This document shows positions 46,622-56,931 of a stretch of DNA of 64,000 nt, in pieces. Positions within the stretch are counted from its first letter, which is position 1, and each line of letters opens with the position of its first letter. Source of the stretch: an uncultured Cellvibrionales bacterium (GTDB lineage Bacteria > Pseudomonadota > Gammaproteobacteria > Pseudomonadales > Dasaniaceae). The DNA is taken from positions 45,951 to 109,950 of the forward strand of contig CAJVZD010000016.1 in the NCBI GenBank assembly GCA_913019905.1. The letters are read 5' to 3'. Made by a program: the position numbers and the translations under genes. A model generated the notes under the pieces. The model did not search any database, was not told the DNA's origin, and saw nothing but the letters and a program-made list of their open reading frames with translations.

Positions 46622-47161
46622 CTAACCGCGCTTTAGAGTATTTTCCGCTGGTGTTGGAAAACTATTTCTCGAGGCTCCCATATTGCCTCGCTCAGAAGCC
46701 CAAAATACTCCCTCGACAGCTTCCATTCCGTTGTTTCTCGTTCGGATAGCCATGGCTCTTGCGATTTCATCACCGTATTTGTTGACAGAAAAACGTTCGC
46801 TTTTACTTTCTCCTCGTTCGGTTGGCCAGTGTGCTTCCCAGTACCAGCTTTCTATTTCTTTAGAATTAGCGAGTATGTATTTTTTAGAAAATTTACAAAC
46901 ACCGCTAATTCCCGAGTTATTATTTGATCTGATCGTGGACGAAAATTCCCTGCGACTTAGGGGGGGGTGTTCGGCAAGTAACTTATCACGATACGCTTTT
47001 GCTAAGCGCAGTGCGTTAGCTTTGCCGCTGTGTTTCTTGTCGGGAAAATTCTTCACGAGGCTTTTACCTCGCCGACGCAGACTGACTCTCCACGCGTGAG
47101 TATGATAACGGTCGTCGTCGATACGGGAGACCGCGTACATGTTATTATTAGTTTTATCCAC
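46622..47161 (-). CDS. AP2-like DNA-binding domain protein (stand-alone)
   Basis: A 179-residue protein. The second half carries an AP2/ERF-type three-stranded pattern: SGISGVCKF, then WYWEAHWP, then SERFSVNKYGDEIARAMAIR. The first half (MYAVSRIDDDRYHTHAWRVSLRRRGKSLVKNF) looks like a second, diverged copy of the same fold. No endonuclease motif is seen. The GTG at 47161 with AAAGGA six bases ahead fits better than a TTG at 47194 or the ATG at 47140. No mobile element or partner gene adjoins it. Function as a DNA-binding regulator is inferred. Confidence 0.75.
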   Translation of the reverse strand: MDKTNNNMYAVSRIDDDRYHTHAWRVSLRRRGKSLVKNFPDKKHSGKANALRLAKAYRDKLLAEHPPLSRREFSSTIRSNNNSGISGVCKFSKKYILANSKEIESWYWEAHWPTERGESKSERFSVNKYGDEIARAMAIRTRNNGMEAVEGVFWASERGNMGASRNSFPTPAENTLKRG

Positions 47162-47517
47162 GATTGAATCCTTTGTTTTTGCAGGTTGCTGCAAGTCGTT
47201 TCAGTATTGCCAGTCAAAAGCTGTGCCATCGATGAGAGTCCCAGATGTACAGCAAGTTCCGTTCATTCTTGCCGATTGTCATTAATAATTGATCTTTCTT
47301 ATCGCGAGTGCGGCACCGCTGCCAAAACAAGAGGTTGATTGTTGTCCTTAAAAAGTAATGGAACGTCTTTGTCAGGTAAACCCGCACTGATTTGGAAAAT
47401 AGATCAGGCTTCCATGGAAGGAGCTTGCGTTTTCGGACAAAACCCTATAAATACCGTGTTTATTCCGCTAGGATGTCTGATCGAATACAGTCGGTATCAA
47501 TTAGGTATGGGAGCCTT
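47162..47517. other. Intergenic region between divergent AP2-like and hydrolase genes
   Basis: No gene supported: forward open frames at 47339-47614 and 47392 onward lack resemblance before 47518. A TTGCGT (47425) and TATAAA (47446) pair with a short 15-base spacer could be a promoter, low confidence. Confidence 0.3.
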
Positions 47518-48285
47518 ATGTACGTGTCTTATGATCAAAGTAACGACTTTGTTATTGCCAATGGCATTAAATTTCATTATTCGTTGGACGGAAATCCCGC
47601 TGATCCTGTTCTAGCACTAGTGAATATGGCTAGTGCTAATCTCACAACGTGGGAGCCGGTGATGGAAGGTTTATTGGCGCGGTTTCAAATTTTACGCTTC
47701 GATATTCGCGGCACGGGGAAAAGTGGTTGGGGCGGCGAAGATGAATTCAATTTTTCGCAGTATGCCGACGATTTGGCTGCGATTATGGAAGCGCTGGAAA
47801 TTCCCAAGGCCTTTGTGCTTGGAGTCGCTTACGGAGCTAGAACCGCAGCTCAGTTTTCCCTTCGCCATGAAGAAAAATTGACTGGGTTGGGTCTTTTTGA
47901 CGTTGCGCTGACCCCGCCGGTCGAGCAATCGGGGCAGAGAGAGTTAGCTGAAGATGCCCGGCAGTTACTAAAGGATGCCGGCGAACCGAATGTCGCAATC
48001 CGCAAGTCTTGGCGATTTTATGAAGATAGAGAGGCCGCTTTCAAGGCGCACACTGCCCACCAGTATGAACCTGATACTTCCGATATGCTTGGGAATCTAC
48101 AAGTGCCTACTCTTGTTGCCTGCGGCCGCCAGGACATGAACCTCAACGAGGCGCAACGAATCGCAAACGCGATCCCTAACGCGAAATTCGAATTAATGGA
48201 AATGACCGGCCATGGCTCTCCCTTTTTCAGGCCCGGTCTTTTTGTTGAGTTAGTTAACGGTTTTTCACGAGAGCTCAATATTTAA
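47518..48285 (+). CDS. Alpha/beta hydrolase fold protein lacking the nucleophile serine
   Basis: A 255-residue alpha/beta hydrolase. The fold is clear (LVNMASANLTTWEPV near the oxyanion hole, FDIRGTGKSG, a nucleophile elbow at VLGVAYGAR). At the elbow the expected Ser is Ala104 (G-V-A-Y-G in place of GxSxG), while the acid Asp206 (ACGRQD) and His232 (TGHGS) remain. It is therefore unlikely to be a normal serine hydrolase; it may be a non-catalytic binder or use another mechanism. The ATG at 47518 follows GGGAG. Stand-alone gene. Confidence 0.83.
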   Translation: MYVSYDQSNDFVIANGIKFHYSLDGNPADPVLALVNMASANLTTWEPVMEGLLARFQILRFDIRGTGKSGWGGEDEFNFSQYADDLAAIMEALEIPKAFVLGVAYGARTAAQFSLRHEEKLTGLGLFDVALTPPVEQSGQRELAEDARQLLKDAGEPNVAIRKSWRFYEDREAAFKAHTAHQYEPDTSDMLGNLQVPTLVACGRQDMNLNEAQRIANAIPNAKFELMEMTGHGSPFFRPGLFVELVNGFSRELNI

Positions 48286-48426
48286 ATACCGGGTCTCAAG
48301 GTCGGTGGGAATATTCAGCCAATTGGCTCTAATTAATCAGTGACAAGTTGTTTTCAGGATCTAAATCTCTGCAAGGCTATGACGCTGACCCGCTCCAACG
48401 ATTACCGCAGCAGCTCTTTCGCGTAT

Positions 48427-48921
48427 TTAAATCATTTCATTGTAAGCGTTGCGGGTAGTTTGAAAACGTTCAAATGGAAACTTGATAGAAACGTTTTCTA
48501 GCGCCGCTAGCAACATCATCAAATGCGCTTCCCAGCCCGCACAAGCGCGCGCAACGTCTTCTTCATCGGGAACATTTAAGGTTAAGGTTAAGGCAGTGCG
48601 CCCGTTGTGGACGGTGTTTTCCCATCGGATTGGTCGCACTGGCTCACCGGGACTACTCCAGGAATATTCTAATAAGTGGGGAGGAGAAAATTCAGTAACG
48701 AGGCTGTTAATGACGATCCCGCTATCGACGAAGTTAAGTTTCGCCATACCTCCTTTTTTCATGTCAATGGATCCTGGAGCCAGCCACTCTACTAGTAATG
48801 AGGGGTCAGTAAGCATGTTCCAAACCGTTTCTTGATCGTGATCGATAAATCTTGTTAGTGTTGCTTTATAATAGCCGTCGCACTTGTCAATAGTGCCCAG
48901 CTGATCGTTCGCATCGTTCAT
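48427..48921 (-). CDS. SRPBCC (AHSA1/START-like) family protein
   Basis: A 164-residue helix-grip protein: YYKATLTRFIDHDQETVWNMLTDPSLLVEWLAPG is the characteristic start of the AHSA1-type SRPBCC fold, and ARACAGWEAHLMMLLAAL is its long C-terminal helix. These proteins bind hydrophobic ligands; the ligand is unknown. I start at the ATG at 48921 (MNDANDQLG) because the frame further upstream shows no family resemblance. Flanked by the convergent hydrolase gene and a divergent DUF2970 gene. Confidence 0.85.
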   Translation of the reverse strand: MNDANDQLGTIDKCDGYYKATLTRFIDHDQETVWNMLTDPSLLVEWLAPGSIDMKKGGMAKLNFVDSGIVINSLVTEFSPPHLLEYSWSSPGEPVRPIRWENTVHNGRTALTLTLNVPDEEDVARACAGWEAHLMMLLAALENVSIKFPFERFQTTRNAYNEMI

Positions 48922-49138
48922 ATAGTGAGATCCGTTTGAGGTAAGAATAAGTCTTATTTGTGTCGTAGAAGTTATCATTGTGATCTTTTAAGGCGTGGAT
49001 GTAACAGGGAAAAAAGAATATCTGGATCGATATTGATCTATCTCAACGTCTGGCATCGTTGAAAGGGAATTGTTAAAATGTCTCATGGGCTAGGATGTTG
49101 GCTTGAGTTTAGTCGCGACATTGCGAAGGAGCGCCACT

Positions 49139-49411
49139 TTGAATTGTAACGAAGTTAATGACATCCTGAACAGAATGAATATGAATGGGAAAAAACCTCG
49201 ATACTTTGAAAGACCCGACGACGACGAAAAACCAATGGGTTTTTTGCAAGTTCTCGTTATAGTGATGTCATCACATCTAGGTGTGAGGCCCCGTGCAAAG
49301 CGAGAAGAAGATTTTCGAAGAGCTAATGGTCTTCATATTTTCGTTGCAGGAATTGTGTATTTTTTATTGATATTAACGGTATTGATCCTATTTGTTCGTT
49401 CGATTGGCTGA
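49139..49411 (+). CDS. DUF2970 family small membrane protein
   Basis: A 90-residue or shorter protein with the DUF2970 pattern: GFLQVLVIVMSSHLGVRPRAKREEDF followed by a C-terminal membrane helix (HIFVAGIVYFLLILTVLILFV). Function unknown; the family is widespread in Gammaproteobacteria. The start is uncertain: TTG at 49139 has AAGGAG seven bases ahead, while ATGs at 49175 and 49181 lack a good site. Confidence 0.78.
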   Translation: MNCNEVNDILNRMNMNGKKPRYFERPDDDEKPMGFLQVLVIVMSSHLGVRPRAKREEDFRRANGLHIFVAGIVYFLLILTVLILFVRSIG

Positions 49412-49547
49412 AATGGGGATGGTAAGATACTGGGCGTTTTTACTGTGTCCGTGCTAGAGACGGGCGAGGATTTCTTTTATAGACTGACAATTAACGCGTG
49501 ATGTTGAGGGCTCGTCAGTTGGTATATTTACTCTTTAAAGTTAAATG

Positions 49548-50882
49548 TTAGCTGGGTAGAATTATCGTAAATAACGCTCCTCCAAGAGGTGATATGTCAA
49601 TGAGTAATTCTCCTTTATAACTGTTTACAATATCTTTCACTACATCGAGTCCGATTCCTTGTCCGCTAGTTTTGCTGTCCAGGCGTTGACCCCGCTCTAT
49701 AACTTTTTTCCTCAGCTGTTCAGAAATTCCGCTTCCATCGTCGTGTATTTTAATGTGAAGTTTGTCATTCGACTGATGAACGCATATTTTCACGCTAGAA
49801 TTGCAAGCTTTACAGGCGTTGTCTGCAATGTTGCCTAGAATTTCCATTAGGTCTCTTTTATCACCACGAAAACTGATCTCAGAGTCAACGTCTTGTGTGA
49901 TGGAAATCATCTTGTCAGCATAAACCTTACTTAAGGCCGAAGAAATTTTCCGCACGCATTCGTCTACTGGAACCCTGTCGCTCAGCGTACTTGGAGAGGC
50001 GACGACTGCGCGTTGAAGCTGATGGGTGATGATTTCTTCCATACGTAAGCTCTGTTCCGCGATTATTGCCTCGGATAATTCTCCGCGGTTCGCTTCCAGT
50101 TCAACCTTTACCACGGCTAATGGAGTCTTCAAACTGTGGGCAAGATCGGCGAGAGTATTCTGGTAACGTTCCCGCTGTTGGTGCTCTGCATCAATGAGTT
50201 CATTTAGGTTTCTACCTACGTCGCTAAGCTCCATGGGGTAGTCATCGGCCAGGCGTTGGCTTGTTCCGTTTTCAATCTCTTTAATGTTTTTTGCCAACAT
50301 TTTCAGTGGCATTGTTCCCCATCGCAAAATTGATAATAGTGCGACGACCAGCGCGACCCCGCTGATAACCAATAAACGTAAAATGGAGTATTGGAAATCG
50401 CGTACTTTTTCTAATGTTAGGGTTGAATCCTCCAATACCGAGAATGTCAGCAGTAGCGGTTGATCATCGACGAGTTCCCACTCGACGTAGTGGTGCGAGA
50501 TATAAAAGTTCGCTGTTTGCGCGAAGTCTCTTTTTCCAGCCTTTGGGGGTTGACTGCCGAGTGTCCTTAGATCGATCTTAAGGTCGTGGCCTGAGTATGA
50601 AGTCCAGAGTCTCTTACCACTTTGATCGTGGATAAATCCGTATAATCCCGACTCGTATTCATCAAAGCGCCGTTCGCTCAATTCGTCGGGCAATAGAATC
50701 TTATCGTTTTCGACGAAAGCTGCGGACAAAAGAACGTTGTTTTGGAGTCGAAGTTGGTCCCTTTTGGTGGTCACTGTGTTTGTTATGAATGTTTGATTGA
50801 TGGCAAAATAGATCATGCTAAAAAATACACTTAATAGAATCAGGCTCGCAATCAGAAGCCGGCCAAAAAGCGAGTTGAACAT
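49548..50882 (-). CDS. Sensor histidine kinase, PhoQ-like
   Basis: A 444-residue membrane kinase. First helix about 7-29, periplasmic sensor domain about 30-160, second helix about 166-187, HAMP, dimerisation domain with the phosphorylated His249 (LAHSLKTPL), N box with Asn355 (ADNACKA), DDGSGIS and the G2 box SGQGIGLDVV. All catalytic parts intact. The overall length and PhoQ-like sensor suggest sensing of divalent cations, peptides or a related envelope cue, not proven. It lies 11 bases downstream of the regulator gene and is co-transcribed with it. Confidence 0.9.
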   Translation of the reverse strand: MFNSLFGRLLIASLILLSVFFSMIYFAINQTFITNTVTTKRDQLRLQNNVLLSAAFVENDKILLPDELSERRFDEYESGLYGFIHDQSGKRLWTSYSGHDLKIDLRTLGSQPPKAGKRDFAQTANFYISHHYVEWELVDDQPLLLTFSVLEDSTLTLEKVRDFQYSILRLLVISGVALVVALLSILRWGTMPLKMLAKNIKEIENGTSQRLADDYPMELSDVGRNLNELIDAEHQQRERYQNTLADLAHSLKTPLAVVKVELEANRGELSEAIIAEQSLRMEEIITHQLQRAVVASPSTLSDRVPVDECVRKISSALSKVYADKMISITQDVDSEISFRGDKRDLMEILGNIADNACKACNSSVKICVHQSNDKLHIKIHDDGSGISEQLRKKVIERGQRLDSKTSGQGIGLDVVKDIVNSYKGELLIDISPLGGALFTIILPS

Positions 50883-50893
50883 TCAGCGGCTCC

Positions 50894-51583
50894 CTAGCTC
50901 TCTTTTGTTGATGCTTTTAGATCAAATCGGTAGCCTTGGCCACGAACTGTGACTATGGGTGCTATTACGCCCGTCGGGTCAATTTTCTTCCGTAGGCGAC
51001 CAATAAATACTTCGATGACGTTGCTATCTCGGTCAAAATCCTGGTCGTAGAGATGTTCTGTCAATTGTGTTTTAGAAACCACTTTACCAGCATTGTGCGC
51101 CAGGTATTCCAGAGTATTGTATTCGTAACGGGTTAGAATCATGGGAGTATTGTCAATCGAAGCGCTCTTTGCGGCAGTATCTATAGACAGTGGCCCAAAT
51201 TGTAGGCGTGGGCTAGCATTTCCGGCGCTTCTTCGCAGTAGTGCGTTAATGCGCGCAATCACTTCCTCTAATTGAAAAGGTTTTACGACGTAATCATCGG
51301 CACCAGCCTCGAGGCCCTCAACTTTGTCTTGCCAATCGCCGCGTGCGGTGAGAATCAATACCGGAAATTTTCGGTCTTTTGTTCGTAATTGTTGAATCAG
51401 TTCAATGCCGGAGATTTCTGGCAGTCCTAAGTCGATAATAGCCAAGTCGTAGTCATACTCGAGACCCATGAAGAGGCCTTCTCTGCCATCCGACGCACAA
51501 TCGACTGCGAAGCCATTTTTCGTCAGAGCGTTATGCAATTGTTCGCGCAGATACTGTTCGTCTTCAACAATTAGTAATCTCAT
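50894..51583 (-). CDS. OmpR-family response regulator, PhoP-like
   Basis: A 229-residue regulator: receiver domain with the acidic pair (VEDE) and phosphoacceptor Asp51 (AIIDLGLPEISG), conserved Lys in VVKPF, then an OmpR/PhoB winged helix (about 130-225) with RYEYNTLEYLA and VFIGRLRKKID. It forms a two-component system with the kinase gene directly downstream. The small secreted-protein gene upstream on the same strand (175 bases) may be a target or a co-transcribed sensor partner. Confidence 0.92.
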   Translation of the reverse strand: MRLLIVEDEQYLREQLHNALTKNGFAVDCASDGREGLFMGLEYDYDLAIIDLGLPEISGIELIQQLRTKDRKFPVLILTARGDWQDKVEGLEAGADDYVVKPFQLEEVIARINALLRRSAGNASPRLQFGPLSIDTAAKSASIDNTPMILTRYEYNTLEYLAHNAGKVVSKTQLTEHLYDQDFDRDSNVIEVFIGRLRKKIDPTGVIAPIVTVRGQGYRFDLKASTKES

Positions 51584-51757
51584 AGTGAATATCGTTATTT
51601 TCTTTTTAAGGTTCTAACTGAACCGTGTGAATGAGAGCTAAAACAGGGGCGCTGCCTTAGGGACAGTTTAGCAGTTAGGTGCAGAAAGTATTGATGTTTT
51701 TCTCATTTTCGAGCCGCGGTTGTCAATCTGATAGTGATACTTACAGGCTTGCTTTTA

Positions 51758-52030
51758 TTAGCTTTTTTCGCAAACTTTTCTTGCTGTCTTTAATTGCTTC
51801 TTTTTACAGCGGGATTTCGAGCCTTTTCCTTCACACCAGGATTTTCGATTGTTCCATGCTGAAATATCTTTTTCTTTTTCGTTAGAACATACAACGACGT
51901 AATGTGAATAGATGCTATCTCCTGCGACTACGTCCTCAATAAATTTGATGCTGATAGGTTTGGCAGCAAAGGCCGGCAGAGCTATTGCCATCGACACAAT
52001 AAATGCCATTGTACGAGTAACTGAAATCAT
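51758..52030 (-). CDS. Small secreted cysteine-containing hypothetical protein
   Basis: A 90-residue protein with a clear signal peptide (1-23, ending AFA) and a mature part of about 67 residues that is lysine-rich and has four cysteines (48, 66, 75, 87), enough for two disulphides in the periplasm. I do not recognise a family. It lies on the same strand and 175 bases upstream of the PhoP-like gene, so it may be part of that regulon. The mature C-terminal end is strongly basic (SKSRCKKKQLKTARKVCEK). Confidence 0.75.
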   Translation of the reverse strand: MISVTRTMAFIVSMAIALPAFAAKPISIKFIEDVVAGDSIYSHYVVVCSNEKEKDISAWNNRKSWCEGKGSKSRCKKKQLKTARKVCEKS

Positions 52031-52364
52031 ATTTACTTTTCCTTTGAGTCGCCGTCTTTTAATTCCCGTCTGAGTGGAACTTAGTCATTCATAACGCCGA
52101 ATGGCAATTCGGAACATTGTGCTCTATTAGTTAGTTGATGCAATTATGATGCTTTGAAGCTTAATGAAAGCTGAATCGGCGTTATTGGAATTTGATAATA
52201 TTGTGCTGTCGAAAATTGAGAAGGATCGGTTGGCTTAAACGGGTCAAGATGTTGTAGGCGTAGCAATGGAGTAGGTTTATGGTGGTAATTGATTAATCGA
52301 GCGTTAAGTCCGATCAACTCTTGAGGTATACTCTTTTTTTCTCTAAATGATTTTAAGAGTTGTT
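52031..52364. other. Intergenic region, no gene recognised
   Basis: Divergent promoter region between the secreted-protein gene and hisC. AT-rich; no palindrome or RNA gene stood out. Confidence 0.35.
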
Positions 52365-53561
52365 ATGTCCACAAGTAAAAACCTGAAGCCATCGACGGCG
52401 AATGTAACAGCTGAGTCTGTCTCAACGTCGGCTCAAGCTATTCTTCCTGATAATGAGGCGGCCAGTACAAGCCAATCAAAATACTGGAGTGATTTTGTGG
52501 GTCGCCTCGATCCTTATGTCCCTGGAGAGCAGCCCACTATTGCAAATTTGGTTAAGCTCAATACCAATGAAAACCCTTATCCGCCATCACCAAAGGTAAT
52601 GGAGGCAATGTCGCAGGATCAGGTCGATTTGTTACGCCTATATCCTGACCCTAATTCTAAGTCACTGAAAAATGCAATCGCGGACTATTACTCTGTCGAA
52701 CAAGAAAATGTTTTTGTAGGCAATGGTTCGGACGAGGTTTTAGCGCTTGCGTTTATGACTTTTTTTAAGCAATCGAAACCATTGTTTTTTCCTGATATCA
52801 GCTACAGTTTTTATCCCGTTTATTGCAATTTATATGATATTCAATCAGTACAAGTACCGTTGGCAGGAGATTTCACCATTGATCTAGATGATTATGGTCA
52901 AGAAAATGGTGGCATTATATTTCCCAATCCGAATGCGCCCACAGGTATCGGAATGGAGCTCGATACAATCGAAGACTTCCTGAAGACTAATACTGAAACC
53001 GTCGTGATTGTAGACGAGGCTTATATTGATTTTATGGCTGCCGGGAATGCAAGGGGGACAAACAGTAGTGCCATTGCTCTTATTGATCGTTATCCCAATG
53101 TATTGGTCGTCCAAACCTTGTCTAAATCGAGATCCTTGGCGGGTTTGCGAGTGGGGTTTGCGGTGGGGAGCGAAGAACTAATTCGCGGGATCGACCGGGT
53201 TAAGAACTCATTTAATTCTTATCCCCTGGATCGAGTTGCCGAGGTGGCGGCGGTCGCTGCGATACAAGACACAGCTTATTTTGATAGTTGCTGTCAGAAA
53301 ATCATCGAGACTCGAGAGTGGACAGTTGCACAATTGACTGGCCTGGGCTTCGACGTTTTACCCTCTTCGGCGAATTTCATTTTTGCGAAACCGACGAAAA
53401 GTGATGCGGCTACACTGTTTGCTCGTTTGCGGGAGCACAATATCCTAGTGCGCTTTTTCGCCAAGCCCCGTATCGATCAGTTTTTGAGAATAAGTATCGG
53501 TACAAAAGAAGAAATGTGCGCGCTGGTTGAAGCACTGAAGTTGATAAATGATGAGTAAATC
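52365..53561 (+). CDS. Histidinol-phosphate aminotransferase (HisC family)
   Basis: A 397-residue fold-type I aminotransferase. Seen: [13 protein letters not shown] substrate region, NPNAPTG (188-194) and the PLP-binding Lys254 in [16 protein letters not shown]. It would transaminate imidazole-acetol phosphate in histidine synthesis, or a related aromatic amino acid. Family members are usually about 350-360 residues; here about 40 extra Ser/Thr/Ala-rich residues precede the core (from [10 protein letters not shown]). The ATG at 52365 follows AAGAG; an earlier ATG at 52347 adds six residues. No other his genes nearby. The stop is included in the end position. Confidence 0.88.
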
Positions 53562-53757
53562 GTAGTCGGTACGCGCCCTTGAGTTAGCAATGCACTCGAT
53601 TCCGGTATCGCTTTTCTTACCCGTTATTGAAATTTCTGGAAATTTGCTAGTATATCGAGAGGATTGAACTGATTTCAAATAGGTACATATCACTGTATTG
53701 GAGAGGGTACTCGTTGTAGTATCCTGTTTGTCGACTCATTTAACCAAGACATAAATC

Positions 53758-54726
53758 ATGACCCGCGACCGCAAAGAGGCCCAAAAGAACTGGCGACACG
53801 AATTGATGAATACGGAGTTGCGCGCGATGTCGGGGACGTTGCGAGCAATAAATGACGTCATAAATAAAGACAGTACGAGCACGAAGCAACTCGCGGATAT
53901 CATACTGACCGACGTAGCGCTCACTGCGAGAGTATTGACGATAGCGAATAGTATTCAGCACAACCCAGCCGCTGTAACCGTTAGTGAAGGCGCATTGGTC
54001 CAGGCCATCGTCCGAATTGGGTTTGGTGGTTTGCGGGCAATATGTATTTCTACCGCAATTCTGGACAGTGTCTTAAAGGAAATGCCCCATCATCCCGAAT
54101 TGTTGTCGTGTATCTTCCAAAGTTTTGAGAATGCGGTGCATGGCCGGAATGTCGCCAATGTTACCGGTGCGAACGCTGAAGAGGTGTTTATAGCTGGGTT
54201 ATTACAAAATATTGGAGAAATGGTTTTTTGGTGCAGTGCAATCCCAAAGTCGAAAGAGTACCAGGATCTGCGCGAATCAGCCTTTGACTCTCCGGAAAAA
54301 GCGTTAAAGAAACTCAGCGGCCTGGATTTTAATGATATCTCTATAGCTCTTTCTCAGGAGTGGCGTTTAAGCGATTTATTACTCGAGTCGCTAGAGGGAG
54401 AAATCAACATTAATACCAAAGCTATTCATCTGGGTCGCGGTATCAATGAAGCCCTTAAGGAGGGCTGGGATTCGGCACCGATTAAGAAGTTGCTGCAGGT
54501 TCAGTTTTCGGAAATGGGGTTCGATATAATGGCTGCCATGAAATTCATGCGCGATGGAGATGCAGACGCAAAAGTTCTCGCTGCCAGTTACGAAAATCTG
54601 GTAGAAAAAGAGCCTGTAGATGTTGAGTCAGACGTTCCTGAGGCCTCTCGAATGGAAAAGACCGGGGAGGAAAATGAAGTGCGAAAGGCCGCAGCAACTA
54701 AAAAGACCTCTCTCATTCGTCCCTAG
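53758..54726 (+). CDS. HDOD domain protein
   Basis: A 322-residue protein with an HDOD domain over about residues 15-215 (ADIILTDVALTARVLTIANS, VRIGFGGLRAICIS and ENAVHGRNVANVTGANAEEVFIAGLLQNIGEMVFW), an HD-like fold lacking metal residues. The C-terminal 50 residues are acidic and probably disordered. HDOD proteins are signalling or output adaptors in gammaproteobacteria; partner unknown. Its ATG is 200 bases after hisC. Confidence 0.87.
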   Translation: MTRDRKEAQKNWRHELMNTELRAMSGTLRAINDVINKDSTSTKQLADIILTDVALTARVLTIANSIQHNPAAVTVSEGALVQAIVRIGFGGLRAICISTAILDSVLKEMPHHPELLSCIFQSFENAVHGRNVANVTGANAEEVFIAGLLQNIGEMVFWCSAIPKSKEYQDLRESAFDSPEKALKKLSGLDFNDISIALSQEWRLSDLLLESLEGEININTKAIHLGRGINEALKEGWDSAPIKKLLQVQFSEMGFDIMAAMKFMRDGDADAKVLAASYENLVEKEPVDVESDVPEASRMEKTGEENEVRKAAATKKTSLIRP

Positions 54727-54989
54727 ATCCAGTAGATTTCCTCAAGTCTTTAAAAAATAACAATTTTTTTGACGAAAATGTGCAAAATGTGGTTTTCAAG
54801 CAAGCCTTTGTGGTAGGATGCCATCCCGTTTTTTGGAAGACCTCTTTTGTCTGTGCCGGTAGTGTATGGACGGGCCGGGATTAGAACCTTGCGTTGTTGT
54901 CGAAATATCTGCAATGCATTGAACCTAAAGTAAAATATTTAACGTCATGTGCGCTTTGGTAGGGTGCACCACTGAGATAGGAACTAACA

Positions 54990-56918
54990 ATGCCAATCGT
55001 AACTCTCCCTGACGGAAGTCAGCGTTCATTCGAAAACTCAGTCACTATTGCCGACGTTGCAATGGACATTGGTCCTGGTTTAGCTAAGGCCGCACTTGGT
55101 GGAAAAGTTGATAGCCAAGTAGTCGATACGTCATACCTTATCGAGCAAGATACAGATTTGGCGATTATTACGGAACGAGACGAGGAAGGTCTGGAGCTTG
55201 TTAGGCACTCTACCGCGCATTTAATGGCGATGGCAGTTCAAGAGTTATTTCCAGGTGTGCAAGTGACCATCGGCCCGGTGATTGACGACGGTTATTTCTA
55301 TGATTTTGCAACAGGTCATAAGTTCACATCTGAGGATTTGCAGAAAATAGAAAAGCGAATGCTTGAAATCACTAAGGACGACTTACCGATCGAACGCGTA
55401 GTAATGGATCGAGACCAGGCCATTAAGCTTTTTCGTGAAATGGGAGAAAATTACAAAGTCCAAATCATTGAGGATTTGCCTGAGTCTGAAGATATTTCCA
55501 TTTACAAACAGGGGCCATGGATGGATTTGTGTCGCGGCCCTCACGTTCCTTCTACTGGTAAACTGAAAGCATTCAAACTGATGAAAGTTGCTGGTGCCTA
55601 TTGGCGCGGCGATTCTAATAATGAAATGCTACAACGGATATACGGCACTGCATGGTCAAATAAGAAAGAGCTGAAGGCTTATTTGCACCGATTGGAAGAG
55701 GCAGAAAAGCGCGATCATCGTAAGCTGGGGAAAAAGTACGACTTATTTCACATGCAGGAAGAAGCTCCCGGTATGGTGTTTTGGCACCCTAAAGGCTGGA
55801 GTATTTATACCACGATAGAAAGTTATATGCGTGAACAGCAAACGCGTCATAACTATCAGGAAATCAAAACGCCGCAATTGGTTGACTTTAGTCTTTGGGA
55901 GAAATCCGGGCACGCGGATAAGTTTAGCGACGATATGTTTGCGCTTAAAACCGAAGACCGTGATTTTGCTTTGAAGCCAATGAACTGTCCCTGTCATGTG
56001 CAGGTGTTTAATCAAGGGCTTAAAAGCTATCGTGACTTACCGTTAAAATTGGCTGAGTTTGGCTCGTGTCATCGCAATGAGCCCTCGGGTTCACTGCACG
56101 GTATCATGCGTGTTCGTGGCTTTGTACAAGATGATGCGCACATATTTGTCACCGAAGAGCAAATTCAATCGGAAGTATCAGAGTTTATCGACTTTCTTCA
56201 TTCGGTTTATGAGGATTTTGGTTTCGGTGAGGTTATTTACCGTTTGTCGACTCGACCCGAAAAACGTGTTGGCAGCGATGCAATATGGGACAAATCAGAA
56301 CAGGCATTAGCTCAGGCCATGGATGCGAAAGATTTACCATGGGAAGAGTTACCTGGAGAGGGTGCGTTTTACGGTCCAAAAATCGAGTTTTCGTTGAAGG
56401 ATTGTATTGGGCGCGTTTGGCAGCTTGGAACCATTCAGGTCGATTTTTCGACACCGGAGAGGCTCGATGCCCAGTACGTTGCAGAAGACGGTTCAAGGCA
56501 AGCTCCCGTCATGTTACATAGGGCAATTTTAGGATCTTTTGAGCGTTTTATCGGAATATTGATCGAACATTATGAAGGTGCATTTCCTACTTGGTTAGCT
56601 CCCACGCAGGCAGTTTTGGCCAACATTACGGACAAACAGGCACCTTTTGTTAAAAAAGTGCAAGAATCACTAAAAAATAATGGTTTTAGGGTCGATGCGG
56701 ACTTGAGAAACGAGAAGATCGGCTTTAAAATCCGCGAGCATACTATTCAGAAGGTTCCTTATCTTTTGGTAATTGGCGATAAGGAAGTAGAATCTCAAAC
56801 GGTGGCCGTGCGTGCGCGCAGTGGTGAGGACCTTGGTTCGATGTCAATAGAGGCATTTGAACAGCTCCTCAGCGATGACGTTGCTAGTCGCGGTCGTGTT
56901 CGTTCTGAGAAAAACTAG
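54990..56918 (+). CDS. Threonyl-tRNA synthetase
   Basis: A 642-residue class II synthetase with the full bacterial layout: TGS domain (1-60, [21 protein letters not shown]), SAD editing domain with [11 protein letters not shown] (residues near 72), catalytic core with [10 protein letters not shown] (zinc Cys) and the [15 protein letters not shown] motif 2, and a C-terminal anticodon domain. AGGAACTAACA ribosome binding region. First gene of the translation block; infC begins 13 bases after its stop. Confidence 0.97.
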   Translation: MPIVTLPDGSQRSFENSVTIADVAMDIGPGLAKAALGGKVDSQVVDTSYLIEQDTDLAIITERDEEGLELVRHSTAHLMAMAVQELFPGVQVTIGPVIDDGYFYDFATGHKFTSEDLQKIEKRMLEITKDDLPIERVVMDRDQAIKLFREMGENYKVQIIEDLPESEDISIYKQGPWMDLCRGPHVPSTGKLKAFKLMKVAGAYWRGDSNNEMLQRIYGTAWSNKKELKAYLHRLEEAEKRDHRKLGKKYDLFHMQEEAPGMVFWHPKGWSIYTTIESYMREQQTRHNYQEIKTPQLVDFSLWEKSGHADKFSDDMFALKTEDRDFALKPMNCPCHVQVFNQGLKSYRDLPLKLAEFGSCHRNEPSGSLHGIMRVRGFVQDDAHIFVTEEQIQSEVSEFIDFLHSVYEDFGFGEVIYRLSTRPEKRVGSDAIWDKSEQALAQAMDAKDLPWEELPGEGAFYGPKIEFSLKDCIGRVWQLGTIQVDFSTPERLDAQYVAEDGSRQAPVMLHRAILGSFERFIGILIEHYEGAFPTWLAPTQAVLANITDKQAPFVKKVQESLKNNGFRVDADLRNEKIGFKIREHTIQKVPYLLVIGDKEVESQTVAVRARSGEDLGSMSIEAFEQLLSDDVASRGRVRSEKN

Positions 56919-56931
56919 CGGAGAGAAAACA

